The notes: generated by a model not told the origin, from the sequence alone. A stretch of DNA of 64,000 nucleotides from Actinomadura latina NBRC 106108 (GCF_001552195.1 NZ_BCQS01000006.1:124001-188000); one strand, 5' to 3'; positions 9,842 through 19,201 are shown, counted from the first letter of the stretch. A program made the numbers and translations.

Positions 9842-11742
9842 TGGAGGTCCAGATGGACGATGCTTCCCTCGCGCCGGATGCCCGTCACGGTGACCTTCTC
9901 GTCCGGGACGAGCTCCCGGTCGAACAGCGCGCGCGCCAGCGGGTTGACGAAGTGCGACTCCAGCGCCATGCCGATGCCGCGCCCGCCCTTGTCGAGCTCC
10001 TCCGTGCACCATTCGCGGAGCGTCGTCAGCGCGTCGCCCTTCACGGCGAGGGAGAGCCGGTGCTCCTCGGTGACCCGGCGGCAGATGTTCGCGAACTGCA
10101 GGTCGAAGATCTTGTGTGCGGCCTCGGCGGAGATGAAGTCGAACACGACGATGTTGTCGCCGAACCGGTTGAGCAGCTCCGGCCGGTTGAGGACCTCGGT
10201 GAAGTGGTCGGCGACCGCGCCCTTGATGCGCTGCTCGACCTCGTCGTACGACATCCCGGGTGTGATGTTCTGCACACGGTCGGGCGCCGCGAACGGGGAC
10301 GCGTCGCGCGTCGTGAGGTCCCGTCCCGGGACGTACATCCCCAGGTTCGACGTGAAGATCAGGATGGACTCGGAGAAGTGGACGGTGTTGCCGCGCCCGT
10401 CGGTGAGCCGGCCGTCCTCCAGGATCTGCAGGAACTTGTCCAGGATCCGCGGGTGCGCCTTCTCGATCTCGTCGAAGAGCATCACCCGGAACGGGTCCTC
10501 GCGGACGGCGTTGGTCAGCTCGCCGCCCGCCTCGTGCCCCACGTAGCCGGGCGGCGACCCGATCAGCCGGTCGCCGGACCCCTCGCCGGAGAACTCGCTC
10601 ATGTCGAAGCGCAGGTAGGCGGACTCGTCCCCGAACACCAGCTCGGTGATCGCCTTCGCCAGCTCCGTCTTGCCGGTGCCGGTCGGGCCCGCGAAGAACA
10701 GCACGCCGCGCGGCCGGCTCCCGGACCGGGTCGCCTGCGCGCCCGACAGGCCGAGCACGGCCCGCTTCAGGATGTCCAGCGTCTTCGTGACGGCCTGCGG
10801 CTGCCCGATCACCCGCTCCGGGACGCGCTTCTCGCCCTCCAGCACCCGGCGGCGCAGATGGCCGCGGCTCCACGGGTTGTCGAGCACGCCGAGCTTGTAG
10901 GTGCGGACCGCGTCCGGCAGGTCGGTGAGGCCGACGCCCCGCTCCTTCGCCAGCCGGGTCACCTCGATCATCGACTGCAGGGTGAGGCCGTCGGCCTGCT
11001 CGGCGAACGCGTCGCACGCCGCCGCCGCGGCCTCGTCGTCCCCGACGTCGGTGACCCCGAACGCGCGGGCCAGCAGCCGCGCCGTCTCCTGCCGGTCGCC
11101 GAGATGCGGGCGCGGGATCGTGATCTCGCGGATGTTCTCGTTGTCGGCCGTCAGCCACGGCGGCAGGTCGCCGGGCCGCTCCACCAGCCACAGGATCGGG
11201 TTGTACAGCGGCTTCGGCCGCGGCCCCGTCACCCGGACGGGCCGGGCGCCGCGCGACAGCTTCGCGCAGAACCGGAAGAAGTCGCGCTCGGCCGGCTCCA
11301 GGTCCGTCGGGGTGCGCGCGATCCGGGACGCCGAGTCGACGACGAACGCGGCGCGGACGTCCTCCTTCGGCCGGGCCACCGCCGCCAGCAGCCTCGTCAG
11401 CGCCTCCAGCGACGGCTTCTCGTCCGCTTTGGTCTTGCCGAGCAGCCGCTCGGCCGCCCGCGTCGCGTCGTCGTCGCCGCCCGGGATGATCTGCAGCCCG
11501 TCCACCGGGTCGTAGACGGCCATGAACGACGCGCCGCTGGAGCGCAGCGCCTCCCACAGCAGGGCGCGCAGCGGCAGCAGCCCCGTGGCCGCCCCGCCCT
11601 CCGCCGGCGGCGTGAGGAAACTGTCGTACAGGTTCCCCGACAGGACGTACTGGGAGTGCACGGAGAGGGTCGCGTCCAGCTCCCGCACGAACGGCGGCCA
11701 CCCCTGCAGCCGCCCCCCGAGAGTCGGCGAATCAATGCTCAT
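9838..11742 (-). CDS. Clp/ClpB-like AAA+ ATPase with a degenerate N-terminal ATPase-like half
   Basis: A protein of about 634 residues. The C-terminal half is a Clp class AAA+ module with Walker A GPTGTGKT (352-359), Walker B MLFDEIEKAHP (Asp424, Glu425), pore-like loop GSPPGYVGH, sensor TSNLG and the Clp D2-small domain. The N-terminal 290 residues keep an ATPase-like outline (VVDSASRI, PILWLVERPGDLPPW) but have no P-loop, so they are probably an inactive regulatory module. There is no Clp N-domain and no tripeptide for docking ClpP that I can see. An unfoldase or remodelling role on a partner of this operon is likely. ATG 11742 is chosen; GTG 11760 is possible. The stop overlaps the radical SAM start. 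Confidence 0.85.
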   Translation of the reverse strand: MSIDSPTLGGRLQGWPPFVRELDATLSVHSQYVLSGNLYDSFLTPPAEGGAATGLLPLRALLWEALRSSGASFMAVYDPVDGLQIIPGGDDDATRAAERLLGKTKADEKPSLEALTRLLAAVARPKEDVRAAFVVDSASRIARTPTDLEPAERDFFRFCAKLSRGARPVRVTGPRPKPLYNPILWLVERPGDLPPWLTADNENIREITIPRPHLGDRQETARLLARAFGVTDVGDDEAAAAACDAFAEQADGLTLQSMIEVTRLAKERGVGLTDLPDAVRTYKLGVLDNPWSRGHLRRRVLEGEKRVPERVIGQPQAVTKTLDILKRAVLGLSGAQATRSGSRPRGVLFFAGPTGTGKTELAKAITELVFGDESAYLRFDMSEFSGEGSGDRLIGSPPGYVGHEAGGELTNAVREDPFRVMLFDEIEKAHPRILDKFLQILEDGRLTDGRGNTVHFSESILIFTSNLGMYVPGRDLTTRDASPFAAPDRVQNITPGMSYDEVEQRIKGAVADHFTEVLNRPELLNRFGDNIVVFDFISAEAAHKIFDLQFANICRRVTEEHRLSLAVKGDALTTLREWCTEELDKGGRGIGMALESHFVNPLARALFDRELVPDEKVTVTGIRREGSIVHLDLQ

Positions 11743-11782
11743 CTGCTGGTGCGCCCCCACTCATTCCACGTCCCCCGGCATC

Positions 11783-12907
11783 TCAGTTATGACGCTCGCG
11801 ATGGCGCTCGCGTTGCCCCGCACGTCCCCTAGTCTGCCGTGGCCGCGCCGAAACGGGCAGCTCACGCACCCCGGGATCCAGCCGCCATGACACGTCGGAG
11901 CGGATCCCGGCGTCCGCGAGGCGCGTCCGCGCCGCCTCGAACGCCTCGCACCACTCGCGCTCCCGCTCGACGTCCACCCGCCGGTCGTCCTCGCTCTCGG
12001 CGGGCCGCTCGCGCACCATCGACGCCCGGACGTGCGCGGCGTCGTCGACCCGCATCCGGACGCTGTGGTCGGGCCAGGCGCCCCTCGTCAGCGTCACGGT
12101 GCCGTCCTCGGCCGTCAGCGTCTCGAACCCGGTGTGGACCTCGTACCCCATGTCCTCGAACGCGGCGGTGATCGAGTCGAGGACGTAGCGGCGCTCGGCC
12201 TCGGCCTGCTCGGCGGCGTCGCGCTCGGCCGCCAGCCGCCGCTCCCGCGCCCGCCGCTCCTCGGTGCGGCGGTTGGCGCCCTGGATCCGCAGCCGCACCT
12301 CCTGCAGGACCCCCTCGGCCTCCTCCGCCGTCCCGGCGCCGGTGAGCAGCGCCGCCGCCTCCGCGACCGCCCGCCGCTCCGCGTCCGCCGCGTCCGGCAG
12401 CAGCCGGGTCATGATCCGTTCCAGGTTCCGCTGGACGTCGTCTCCGGCGGGTGGAGGCGCGCCCTTCCCTGCATCGGCCGTCAGGCCCTCGGTGGGGACG
12501 GCGAAGATCTGCGTGCTGACCTGGGCGGCGAGGTGCTCGGACAGCTTCCGCTCCGCCTCGTCCAAGGCACGGTCGGTGGTCGCGCACCAGGCGGTCAGCT
12601 CTTCGGGGGTCTGCTCGTCCGGCTGCAGCCGCTCCGGCAGGGACACCTCCGCGCCGATCTTCGCGCGGGTCTCGGTGAGCGCCGCGACACGCGCGTTGCG
12701 CTCCACGACCTCGCGCAGCGCGCGCTCGTGGGACTCGACCTCGGCGAGCGCGGCCGCCCGCGCCTCGGCCCGCCCGGCGGCGAGCGCCGCGAGGGCCTCC
12801 GCGCCCCGCCCGGCCATCCCGGCGCCGCGTCCGAGCACGCGGTTCATGCCCAGGCTGAGCACCACCGCCGCGTCCAGCGCGATGTCCGCGTCGATCCCGC
12901 TGCTCAA
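11783..12907 (-). CDS. Coiled-coil protein of unknown function
   Basis: A 374-residue soluble protein that I do not recognise. The N-terminal third is Ala/Glu/Arg-rich and predicted helical (about residues 25-110). A second long charged helix follows at about 210-260, rich in Glu and Arg. The C-terminal portion (about 255-350) looks globular, with alternating beta-like segments such as YEVHTGFETL and DGTVTLTRGAW. It starts at TTG 12907 with GGAGG six bases upstream, overlapping the kinase stop as TTGA. Its place between the kinase and the AAA gene suggests an adaptor or substrate of the ATPase. No catalytic residues were recognised. Confidence 0.8.
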   Translation of the reverse strand: MSSGIDADIALDAAVVLSLGMNRVLGRGAGMAGRGAEALAALAAGRAEARAAALAEVESHERALREVVERNARVAALTETRAKIGAEVSLPERLQPDEQTPEELTAWCATTDRALDEAERKLSEHLAAQVSTQIFAVPTEGLTADAGKGAPPPAGDDVQRNLERIMTRLLPDAADAERRAVAEAAALLTGAGTAEEAEGVLQEVRLRIQGANRRTEERRARERRLAAERDAAEQAEAERRYVLDSITAAFEDMGYEVHTGFETLTAEDGTVTLTRGAWPDHSVRMRVDDAAHVRASMVRERPAESEDDRRVDVEREREWCEAFEAARTRLADAGIRSDVSWRLDPGVRELPVSARPRQTRGRAGQRERHRERHN

Positions 12908-15246
12908 GGAGTGCCTCCGATCGTGCGTGCCTGCCGCCAGCGGTGCAGCCGCACACCCGCCGCGGCGGCGTGCGCGGCGGAGGCGGCGATGAGGACCAGA
13001 ACCCAGAGCAGGCTCGCGACGGACGTCAGCGCGGCGAGCAGGAGCAGCAGGAGCAGCAGCGGAACCGTCACGGCGATCAGCATGAGGCCGCAGCCGCGCC
13101 GCCCGGTCCGCTGCGCGGCGCCCGACATCGTCTGGGACGCCTTCGAGAACCCGCGGCCACTCGCGCTGAGGACTCCCGACAGCATCGACCACGGACCGTA
13201 GGGGAGGTAGTCCGTGCCCTGCGCGCGCGCGAGGAGCACTTCGCTGCCGCACTGCACCGCCCAGGCGAGCAACGACACGACGGCCAGCACGCCGAAGGAG
13301 AAGCCCGACGAGGAGCTGTGCAGCCCGACGGACGCGGTGCCGTCGTCGCTCCCGCCGCCGAACAGCGAACCGACCACCCAGCTGCCGGCGAGCCAGAGGA
13401 ACAGCACCGGCAGCGTCCACAGGACGGCCTTGACCGCGGCGGCACCGCGTCCGGCGAGCCGCTGCCGTTCCCGCTCCGCCCACTGCTCGCGCAGCGCCTC
13501 GTCCCGCTGCTCGGCGGTCCGCCGCGCACGCGCCCGCGACTCGCTCTCCGCGACGGCCTCGGGCGCGGCCCGCGTCACAGCCAGCAGCCGCAGCGGATCG
13601 TCGCCCGCGGCGTCCGCCATCCAGGTGAACCACGGCACCGGATCGGACACCGCCTCGCGCGCCCGCGCCGCGCCCTCCGCGATCAGCCGGTGCGCGTCCG
13701 CCGGACGCGCCGCCAGCGCGAGCAGCGTCAGCAGCACGGCGGGCGGCTCCTCGGCCCCGGCGTCCGGCAGCCGCCGCGCGACCCCCGGCGGCATGGCGTC
13801 CTGCCCGCGCAGCCAGCGGACGAGGTCGTTCCACGCCGGCACATGGGCGCGCCACTGATCGTCGATCCGCGCCAGCTCCCCGGCGCCCTCGAAACCGGCC
13901 AGCACCCGCAGCAGATGGTGCTCCCACAACGCCCGCCCGATGAGGACGGCCGTGCCGTGGTCGGGATGGCGGTGGTCGCCCGCGAGCGCGGCCAGCCCGG
14001 GAAGATCGTCGGCGGTGACGCGGCGGCCGAGGAAGTGCGGCGAAAGCGCCGGATCCAGCCACCGCACCAGATGAAGCAGTTTGACGTCCGGCGGCAGCCT
14101 CGTCATGAGGTAGCCGTCGACGAGGCCGATGCGGCTGTCGTCCGGGACGTCCGCGAGCCATTCACGCAGGCTCCGCCACGCCTCGCCCGACTCGCCGCGC
14201 CCGAAGAAGTACTGCGCGGCGTGATCCCAGTTCTCGACGAGCGCGCGCGCCAGCTCGTCCCTTCTCGCGTACCGGCGGCCCTTGAACGGGAGGCCGTCAC
14301 CCGCTTCGGCCTGCGCGGTCTCCTCCGCGACCGGGGGCGAACCCCCGTCCAGCCACTCCTGGACCTGCTCACCCGTCCACCTCTTGCGCGGATCCCTCGT
14401 CAGCAGCCCGCGGCACAGCGTCCGCAGCCTCGGATCGGGGACGTCGTCGGCGCTGACCGGACGCGTCGCCAGATGGTCGACCACCACCGTCTCGCTCAAT
14501 CCCTGGAACGGCGCCCGTCCCGTCGCCAGCTCCCGGACGATCATGCCGAGCGACCACCAGTCGCGGGCCGGCGACACCTGCCCGGACAGCGACTCCGGCG
14601 CCGCGTACGCCAGCGTCCGCGACGACGACGCGAACACCACGCTCTGGTCGAGGACCTTGCTGAGCCCGAAGTCGGCGATCGTCACCCGCACCGGCTCGGT
14701 CCCCATGACCAGCACGTTCTCGGGCTTGAGGTCCCGATGGACGATCCCGGCCCGGTGCAGCGCGGTCAGCCCCGCCGCCAACTGCGCCGCGACCTCCCCG
14801 ACCGTCTCGTCGCCGAGCGGCCCCTCCTGCATCAGCGCCCGCAGGTTGCCGTCCGGCATGTACGGGGTGATCTCGTAATCGCGCCCGTCCGCGTGCCCGG
14901 TCTCCAGGATCCGCAGGACGTTCGGCGAGTCGAGCGCGGGCAGCTTCGCCCACACGTCCCGGTCGGCGCGGTAGCCGCGGCGGAAGATCTTGACCACGTA
15001 CTCGTCGCCGCGCTCGTCCCGCACCAGCAGCAGATCCGACTCGGCGCCCTGCACCGGCAGCTCCGCGACCGTCGCGTACCGCCCGCCGAGCACCGCGGGC
15101 AGCCGCATGAGCGAATCGCCGCCCGCCGCCCCGTCCCGCGTCGTTTCCGACGCCGCCCGCGGCCCCGGCACCCGAGCGCCATCGCGCCGCGTCGCCCCGG
15201 CGTCCCGCCGGGTGTCCCGCGGCGGCGTGCCGTCGAACTCGCCCAC
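12904..15246 (-). CDS. Transmembrane Ser/Thr protein kinase with C-terminal membrane bundle
   Basis: A 780-residue protein. The kinase domain covers about residues 55-300: Lys86 (VVKI), catalytic loop HRDLKPEN (170-177) and DFGLS (192-196), with the APE motif present. The glycine-rich loop is degenerate (VQGAESDLLLV). About 300 residues of helical Ala/Arg-rich sequence follow, with acidic-aromatic motifs. The last 170 residues contain several transmembrane helices, including a long leucine run (LLLLLLLLAAL). Unlike PknB there are no extracellular PASTA repeats. The start is GTG 15246, 13 bp after the DUF4282 gene. It probably phosphorylates operon partners, with the FHA protein as reader. Confidence 0.9.
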   Translation of the reverse strand: MGEFDGTPPRDTRRDAGATRRDGARVPGPRAASETTRDGAAGGDSLMRLPAVLGGRYATVAELPVQGAESDLLLVRDERGDEYVVKIFRRGYRADRDVWAKLPALDSPNVLRILETGHADGRDYEITPYMPDGNLRALMQEGPLGDETVGEVAAQLAAGLTALHRAGIVHRDLKPENVLVMGTEPVRVTIADFGLSKVLDQSVVFASSSRTLAYAAPESLSGQVSPARDWWSLGMIVRELATGRAPFQGLSETVVVDHLATRPVSADDVPDPRLRTLCRGLLTRDPRKRWTGEQVQEWLDGGSPPVAEETAQAEAGDGLPFKGRRYARRDELARALVENWDHAAQYFFGRGESGEAWRSLREWLADVPDDSRIGLVDGYLMTRLPPDVKLLHLVRWLDPALSPHFLGRRVTADDLPGLAALAGDHRHPDHGTAVLIGRALWEHHLLRVLAGFEGAGELARIDDQWRAHVPAWNDLVRWLRGQDAMPPGVARRLPDAGAEEPPAVLLTLLALAARPADAHRLIAEGAARAREAVSDPVPWFTWMADAAGDDPLRLLAVTRAAPEAVAESESRARARRTAEQRDEALREQWAERERQRLAGRGAAAVKAVLWTLPVLFLWLAGSWVVGSLFGGGSDDGTASVGLHSSSSGFSFGVLAVVSLLAWAVQCGSEVLLARAQGTDYLPYGPWSMLSGVLSASGRGFSKASQTMSGAAQRTGRRGCGLMLIAVTVPLLLLLLLLAALTSVASLLWVLVLIAASAAHAAAAGVRLHRWRQARTIGGTP

Positions 15247-15258
15247 CAGCAGCCCCGT

Positions 15259-15708
15259 CTAGCTCTTGTCCTTGATGACCCGCAGATACTCGGCCTGCTT
15301 GAACCGCACCACCACCGCCTCCACGAAGATGCGCACGAGCAGCATCTGGACCAGCCAGATCAGCGGCGTCGCGACGATGACGATGAGGCCCCCGAGCCAG
15401 AACCGGGTCGAGACCAGCACCCAGAGACCGAACAGGAGGACGCCCAGGCACTCCAGGGAGATCAGCATCAGCGACAGGACGTAGACCGTCTTCGCGAGCT
15501 TCGGGGTCACCAGCGCGTTGAAGTTGGTGTCCAGCAGAGCGGCCAGCAGGCCCTTCTCAGCGGGCTCGGGCGGCGCCCACGGCTGCTGCCCCGTCCCAGG
15601 ACCGGGCGGACGAGGACCGGGGACGTTCGGGGGCGGACCGTACGGTCCCCCCGCCGGATCGTGCGCCTGCGGGCGCGGTGGGTGACCGGGGTCCGAAGGA
15701 TTCGTCAT
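15259..15708 (-). CDS. DUF4282 family membrane protein
   Basis: A 149-residue protein. The N-terminal 55 residues are Pro/Gly-rich and disordered. The rest has two transmembrane helices (about residues 73-95 and 103-127) and a charged C-terminus (VVVRFKQAEYL). This matches the DUF4282 family, whose function is not known; members are often fused to, or found beside, signalling proteins in actinobacteria. It is the first gene of the six-gene minus-strand operon that continues with the kinase. The start ATG 15708 is the only plausible one. Confidence 0.85.
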   Translation of the reverse strand: MTNPSDPGHPPRPQAHDPAGGPYGPPPNVPGPRPPGPGTGQQPWAPPEPAEKGLLAALLDTNFNALVTPKLAKTVYVLSLMLISLECLGVLLFGLWVLVSTRFWLGGLIVIVATPLIWLVQMLLVRIFVEAVVVRFKQAEYLRVIKDKS

Positions 15709-16224
15709 CGCCGCCGTCTCCAGTGTGGGGCCTACACGCAGACTCTAGAGCCTGATCCCCCACCGCACCCGAACCCGCCCGCGCGCCGATCGCAACTGTG
15801 GCGCCCCCGGTGACCGCACCGGGCCGGCCGTCGCGGACGCATCTGCTGTCTCCGGCAATGCGTCCACCGGCCACACCGCGAGAAGGGCTCAGTTGTGTGC
15901 AGCGGCACATGCTGGGCTATTGATCCAGGGGGCAGCGGCTCACTTGTGGGCCATATGCGGTCGCGTCGAGCTTGTAACGGCGACGAACTGGATCGGATTT
16001 CTCAATCGTCACGGGCGGAGTGACCGCGTTGGCCCGTGCGAGGACCGCCCGCTTCGTCACTCGGCCACCTGCACGCCGTCCGCGTCACTTGCCCACGCGG
16101 CTGCCTCGAGGACGGGGGCCGCCGATGGCATCGCCGATTCGATCGAGGGGTGAACCGAGATGGCCGGGGTGCTCGGTGCGGATGGCGTGGCGCTGGGAAT
16201 CATCCGAGCGGCGGTGGGTCTGTG
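15709..16224. other. 516-bp region without a confident gene; divergent promoter region
   Basis: This lies between the start of the DUF4282 operon (-) and the DUF3592 gene (+). It holds an inverted repeat with 8-bp arms GGACGCAT (15835-15842) and ATGCGTCC (15858-15865), a candidate operator. A reading frame from 15893 closes at 16153 with weak coding character. A second short frame (ATG 16160 to TGA 16225, 21 residues) overlaps the DUF3592 start as TGATG and may be a leader peptide or remnant. No RNA gene was recognised. Confidence 0.5.
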
Positions 16225-16644
16225 ATGTCGAGTTGGCTCCTCATTGTCGTGCCGCTGGTGCTGGGCTCGGGCGCCGTCGTCGGCGGGGTCCACCGCTTCC
16301 GCGCCGCCCGCAAGTTCTTGGCTTCGGCGCACCGCGTCCCGGGGCTCGTCGTGGGATCTCACCGGGTGTGGAGCATCGACACCCACGAGTACTTCCCGGT
16401 ATTGCGCTTCCGCACGCTGGACGGCGTCGACATCGAGACCGTCGGCAAGACCCCCGCCGGGTCCTATGAGCTTCTCAGGCTCAAGGGGCGCTGGGTCGGC
16501 GTCCTCTATGACCCGCTCAGACCACGTGAGGCCCGCATGGACACGTCCTCGGGTCGCGGTCTGGCGGGCTCCCTCGGCCTGGCCGCCGTGGGCTGCCTGT
16601 TCACGGTCATCGGTCTCGTCATCCTGTACGCGCGCGTGACCTAG
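16225..16644 (+). CDS. DUF3592-like membrane protein
   Basis: A 139-residue protein with an N-terminal transmembrane helix, a soluble beta-rich domain of about 80 residues and a C-terminal helix (LAGSLGLAAVGCLFTVIGLVI). The motif GVLYDPLRPREA near residue 100 is characteristic of the DUF3592 family (usually YDPxNP). Function is unknown; members are common in actinobacteria as small envelope proteins. ATG 16225 is chosen because it overlaps the stop of a short upstream frame as TGATG and begins the hydrophobic segment; the longer frame from 16036 gives an atypical Arg/Gly-rich N-terminus. The gene stands alone on the plus strand. Confidence 0.75.
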   Translation: MSSWLLIVVPLVLGSGAVVGGVHRFRAARKFLASAHRVPGLVVGSHRVWSIDTHEYFPVLRFRTLDGVDIETVGKTPAGSYELLRLKGRWVGVLYDPLRPREARMDTSSGRGLAGSLGLAAVGCLFTVIGLVILYARVT

Positions 16645-16736
16645 CGCCGGCGCGAATCGGGTGCCGGGACGGCGTTGCGGGCGTCCGCCGGTTAGGGTGC
16701 CGGGGCCGAGCTGATGCCGGATCGGGGCGAGGGGCG

Positions 16737-17360
16737 ATGATCGCGTTCGTGTTGGTGCCCGTCGGGTTCGTCGCCGGGCTGCTCTCCGCGCCGATGGCGG
16801 CACCCTACGTCGGTGACGTCCCGCGCCGCCGCCGCATCGTGATGGGGCTGGTCACGGCGGCGCTCTGCGCGGTGCTGGGGTGGCGGGTCGGGACGGAGCC
16901 CGTCCTTCCGGCGCTGGTCTACCTGGCGACGGTCGGCGCCCTGCTCGGATTCATCGACGTCCAGGTCAAACGGCTGCCGGACCGGTTCACGCTGCCGTCC
17001 TACGCCATCGTGGCGGCGCTGCTGGCCGCGGCCGTTCCGTTCACCGACGGCGGGCTGCGGCGGTTCGAGCACGCGCTCATCGGCATGGCGGCGCTGTTCG
17101 CGCTGTACTTCCTCCAGGCGTTCCTCGTCCCGTCCGGGATCGGGATGGGGGACGTGAAGCTGTCCGGTGTGCTCGGCCTCTGCCTCGGCTGGTTCGGGCG
17201 GGACGCCTGGGTGCTCGGCCTCCTCGCGACCTACCTGCTCGGCGGCCTCGTCGCCGTCGGCATCATGATCGTCCGACGGACGCGCAAGGGCGAGTTCCCT
17301 TTCGGCCCGTACATGCTCGCCGGGGCGCTCATCTCCGTCCTTGCGTTCGCCGCCGGCTGA
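16737..17360 (+). CDS. Prepilin peptidase, A24 family, without methyltransferase domain
   Basis: A 207-residue polytopic protein. Two catalytic aspartates of the type IV prepilin peptidase family are present: Asp74 in GFIDVQVKRLPD and Asp139 in the GMGDVKLS motif. The N-terminal cysteine-rich methylation domain of PilD is absent, so this is the short TadV/CpaA-like form. Such enzymes remove the leader from type IV pilin or pseudopilin precursors at the cytoplasmic face of the membrane. No pilin or secretion ATPase genes lie nearby; the peptidase may serve a tad or com locus elsewhere. ATG 16737 follows GAGGGGCG. Confidence 0.88.
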   Translation: MIAFVLVPVGFVAGLLSAPMAAPYVGDVPRRRRIVMGLVTAALCAVLGWRVGTEPVLPALVYLATVGALLGFIDVQVKRLPDRFTLPSYAIVAALLAAAVPFTDGGLRRFEHALIGMAALFALYFLQAFLVPSGIGMGDVKLSGVLGLCLGWFGRDAWVLGLLATYLLGGLVAVGIMIVRRTRKGEFPFGPYMLAGALISVLAFAAG

Positions 17361-17365
17361 GGACG

Positions 17366-19201
17366 TTACTTGCAGAGGTTCTGGCCTCCCTTGACGCCGC
17401 CGCCGATCTTGTTGATGGCGGGCGGGGCGAGGCGGACGCCGCTCGTGCCGATCACGAGCCGGACCCCGTTCTGCGGGGCCTTGGCGTCGGCGGTGAGCAT
17501 CGCGTCGGGGAGGTCCCGTGCGAGCGCCGACGCCTGCGCTTCCGCGGCCGGCGCGTAGACGAGGCGGCTCTCGGCTGATTCGGTGCCCTTCTCCACCTTC
17601 TTCGCGACCTTGTAGCCACGCTGCCTGAGCTGCTTGAGGACGCGCTGGATCAGCTTGCCCTTGCCGCCCGCGTCGACGACGGTGACGTGCACCTTCCCGG
17701 GCGCAGGCGGCGGCGGTCCGGCCTTCACCGGCTTCGCGGGCTCGGCGGGCAGCTCGCTGTCGTTCTGGATCGCCTCGAACATCGGTTTCGTGAGTTGCTG
17801 GTTCCACTGGACGCGGTTCGGGTCCGGCGCGTAGCGCTCGACCGGGACGGTCACGAAACGCACCTGCCCCGCGCTCATCCCCTTGAGGCCGTCCGCCAGC
17901 TTCCGCATCGCCGCCAGGTCGAGATCGTCGTCGGTCGTCATCGACTTCGTCGCGGCCTTGAGGAACTTGTACGTCTTGGCCGGATCGGTGAGGACGGAAC
18001 CGCTGGTCGCCTTGTCGACGACGGAGGCCATGAACTTCTGCTGGCGTTCGATCCGCTCCAGGTCGGAGCCGTTCCCGAGCGAGTAGCGGGCCCGCACATA
18101 GCCGAGCGCCTGCTCACCCTTCACGGTCTGCTTGCCCGCCTTCAGGTACAGCTCGGCCCGCGGGTCGCTCACGGGTTTGTTGACGCAGATCTCGACGCCG
18201 CCCAGCGCGTCGACCATCCGCTTGAACCCGGCGAAGTCCACTTGGACGAAATGGTCGATGTGGATGCCGGTGAGCGACTCCAGCGTCTTCCAGGTGCACG
18301 TGGGGCCCGCATACGCGAACGCCGCGTTCAGCATCCCGAACTGCGCCGGAACGGTCCCGCCCTTCTCCTTCTTGCACGCTGGGATCTTCACCATCGAGTC
18401 GCGGGGGAAGCTGATCCCGACGGCCTGGTCCCGGTTCGGCGACAGATGCAGCAGGATCGTCGTGTCCGACCGTGCCCCGGATATCCCGTCCGCCGCGTAC
18501 CGCGCGTTGTCGCCCGCCCGCGTATCGGACCCGATCAGCAGGATGTTGAGCGATTTGTTCAGCTTCTTCGGCCGGTCCGTCCCGAGCTTGTCGCTGACGT
18601 GCTTCTGCTCGATGCCTCCGACGATGTCGTGGTACAGCCAGGCCGCCCCGCCGCCCCCGAGCAGCATGACCACGACCACACCGAGCGCGACCCGCCGCAG
18701 AACCTTCCGCCGCCGAGACCTCTTCGCCCCGCCCCGCCCAGACGTATCCGCGCCGTCCCCTTCGCCGCGTGCCGCATCCCCGTCGCCCAACTCGGCCCCA
18801 GGTGCACCAGCGGCCCTGGACACATGAACGTCGCCGCCGCTGCTCACTTCCTTGGCGCGTGCCGCGGCGTCGTCCTCCTTCTCGCTGTCGCCGACGCCCG
18901 TCCCGTCGCTAGTGGTGCTGTCGCCGGGTTCGGAGACGTCTGCGCTGCTTGAGTCGTCGTCCGCGCCGACCCCGCCTTCGTCGACGGTGCCGTCGACCTG
19001 CTCGGACGTGCGTGAGGCAGCGGCGCTTGTGGTCTCCCTCTCGGCGGGACCGGCTGTTTCTGCTTCGCCGGCCGTGGTGCCGTCCGGTGCGGTGCCGGCG
19101 GTTGCCTGCTCTTCGCTGGGGGTGGGCCCGGAGGTGCCGGGGGTGGTGTGGGCGGCCTTGTCCCGTGCGAGGTCGTCGCGGCCGGGGTCTTTGTCGCTCA
19201 T
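17366..19201 (-). CDS. LytR-CpsA-Psr (LCP) family cell wall glycopolymer transferase with acidic N-terminal extension
   Basis: A 611-residue protein. An unusually long cytoplasmic region (residues 1-165) is rich in Ser, Thr, Glu and Asp and looks disordered. It is followed by an Arg-rich stretch, a transmembrane helix (168-191), the LCP domain (about 215-420) with LLIGSDTRAG, SDTTILLHL and SFPRDSMVKIP, and a LytR_C domain (about 510-610). LCP enzymes move polyprenyl-linked glycopolymers onto peptidoglycan. The Thr-rich tail is a possible target for Ser/Thr kinases, one of which is encoded divergently next door; this is inference. The gene ends 6 bp from the prepilin peptidase stop. Confidence 0.93.
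   Translation of the reverse strand: MSDKDPGRDDLARDKAAHTTPGTSGPTPSEEQATAGTAPDGTTAGEAETAGPAERETTSAAASRTSEQVDGTVDEGGVGADDDSSSADVSEPGDSTTSDGTGVGDSEKEDDAAARAKEVSSGGDVHVSRAAGAPGAELGDGDAARGEGDGADTSGRGGAKRSRRRKVLRRVALGVVVVMLLGGGGAAWLYHDIVGGIEQKHVSDKLGTDRPKKLNKSLNILLIGSDTRAGDNARYAADGISGARSDTTILLHLSPNRDQAVGISFPRDSMVKIPACKKEKGGTVPAQFGMLNAAFAYAGPTCTWKTLESLTGIHIDHFVQVDFAGFKRMVDALGGVEICVNKPVSDPRAELYLKAGKQTVKGEQALGYVRARYSLGNGSDLERIERQQKFMASVVDKATSGSVLTDPAKTYKFLKAATKSMTTDDDLDLAAMRKLADGLKGMSAGQVRFVTVPVERYAPDPNRVQWNQQLTKPMFEAIQNDSELPAEPAKPVKAGPPPPAPGKVHVTVVDAGGKGKLIQRVLKQLRQRGYKVAKKVEKGTESAESRLVYAPAAEAQASALARDLPDAMLTADAKAPQNGVRLVIGTSGVRLAPPAINKIGGGVKGGQNLCK

Noticed and set aside
9122..11701. 859-codon frame read as one AAA-radical SAM fusion protein
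   Set aside because: The upstream part is the wrong frame of the AAA gene. The radical SAM gene has its own GTG start at 9841 overlapping the AAA stop.
12943..15813. 956-codon plus-strand frame opposite the kinase gene
   Set aside because: It is an Arg/Pro-rich shadow; the minus strand has a complete kinase with all motifs.
15893..16153. 86-codon frame in the gap before the DUF3592 gene
   Set aside because: No ribosome site, no domain and weak codon bias; kept only as part of the gap description.
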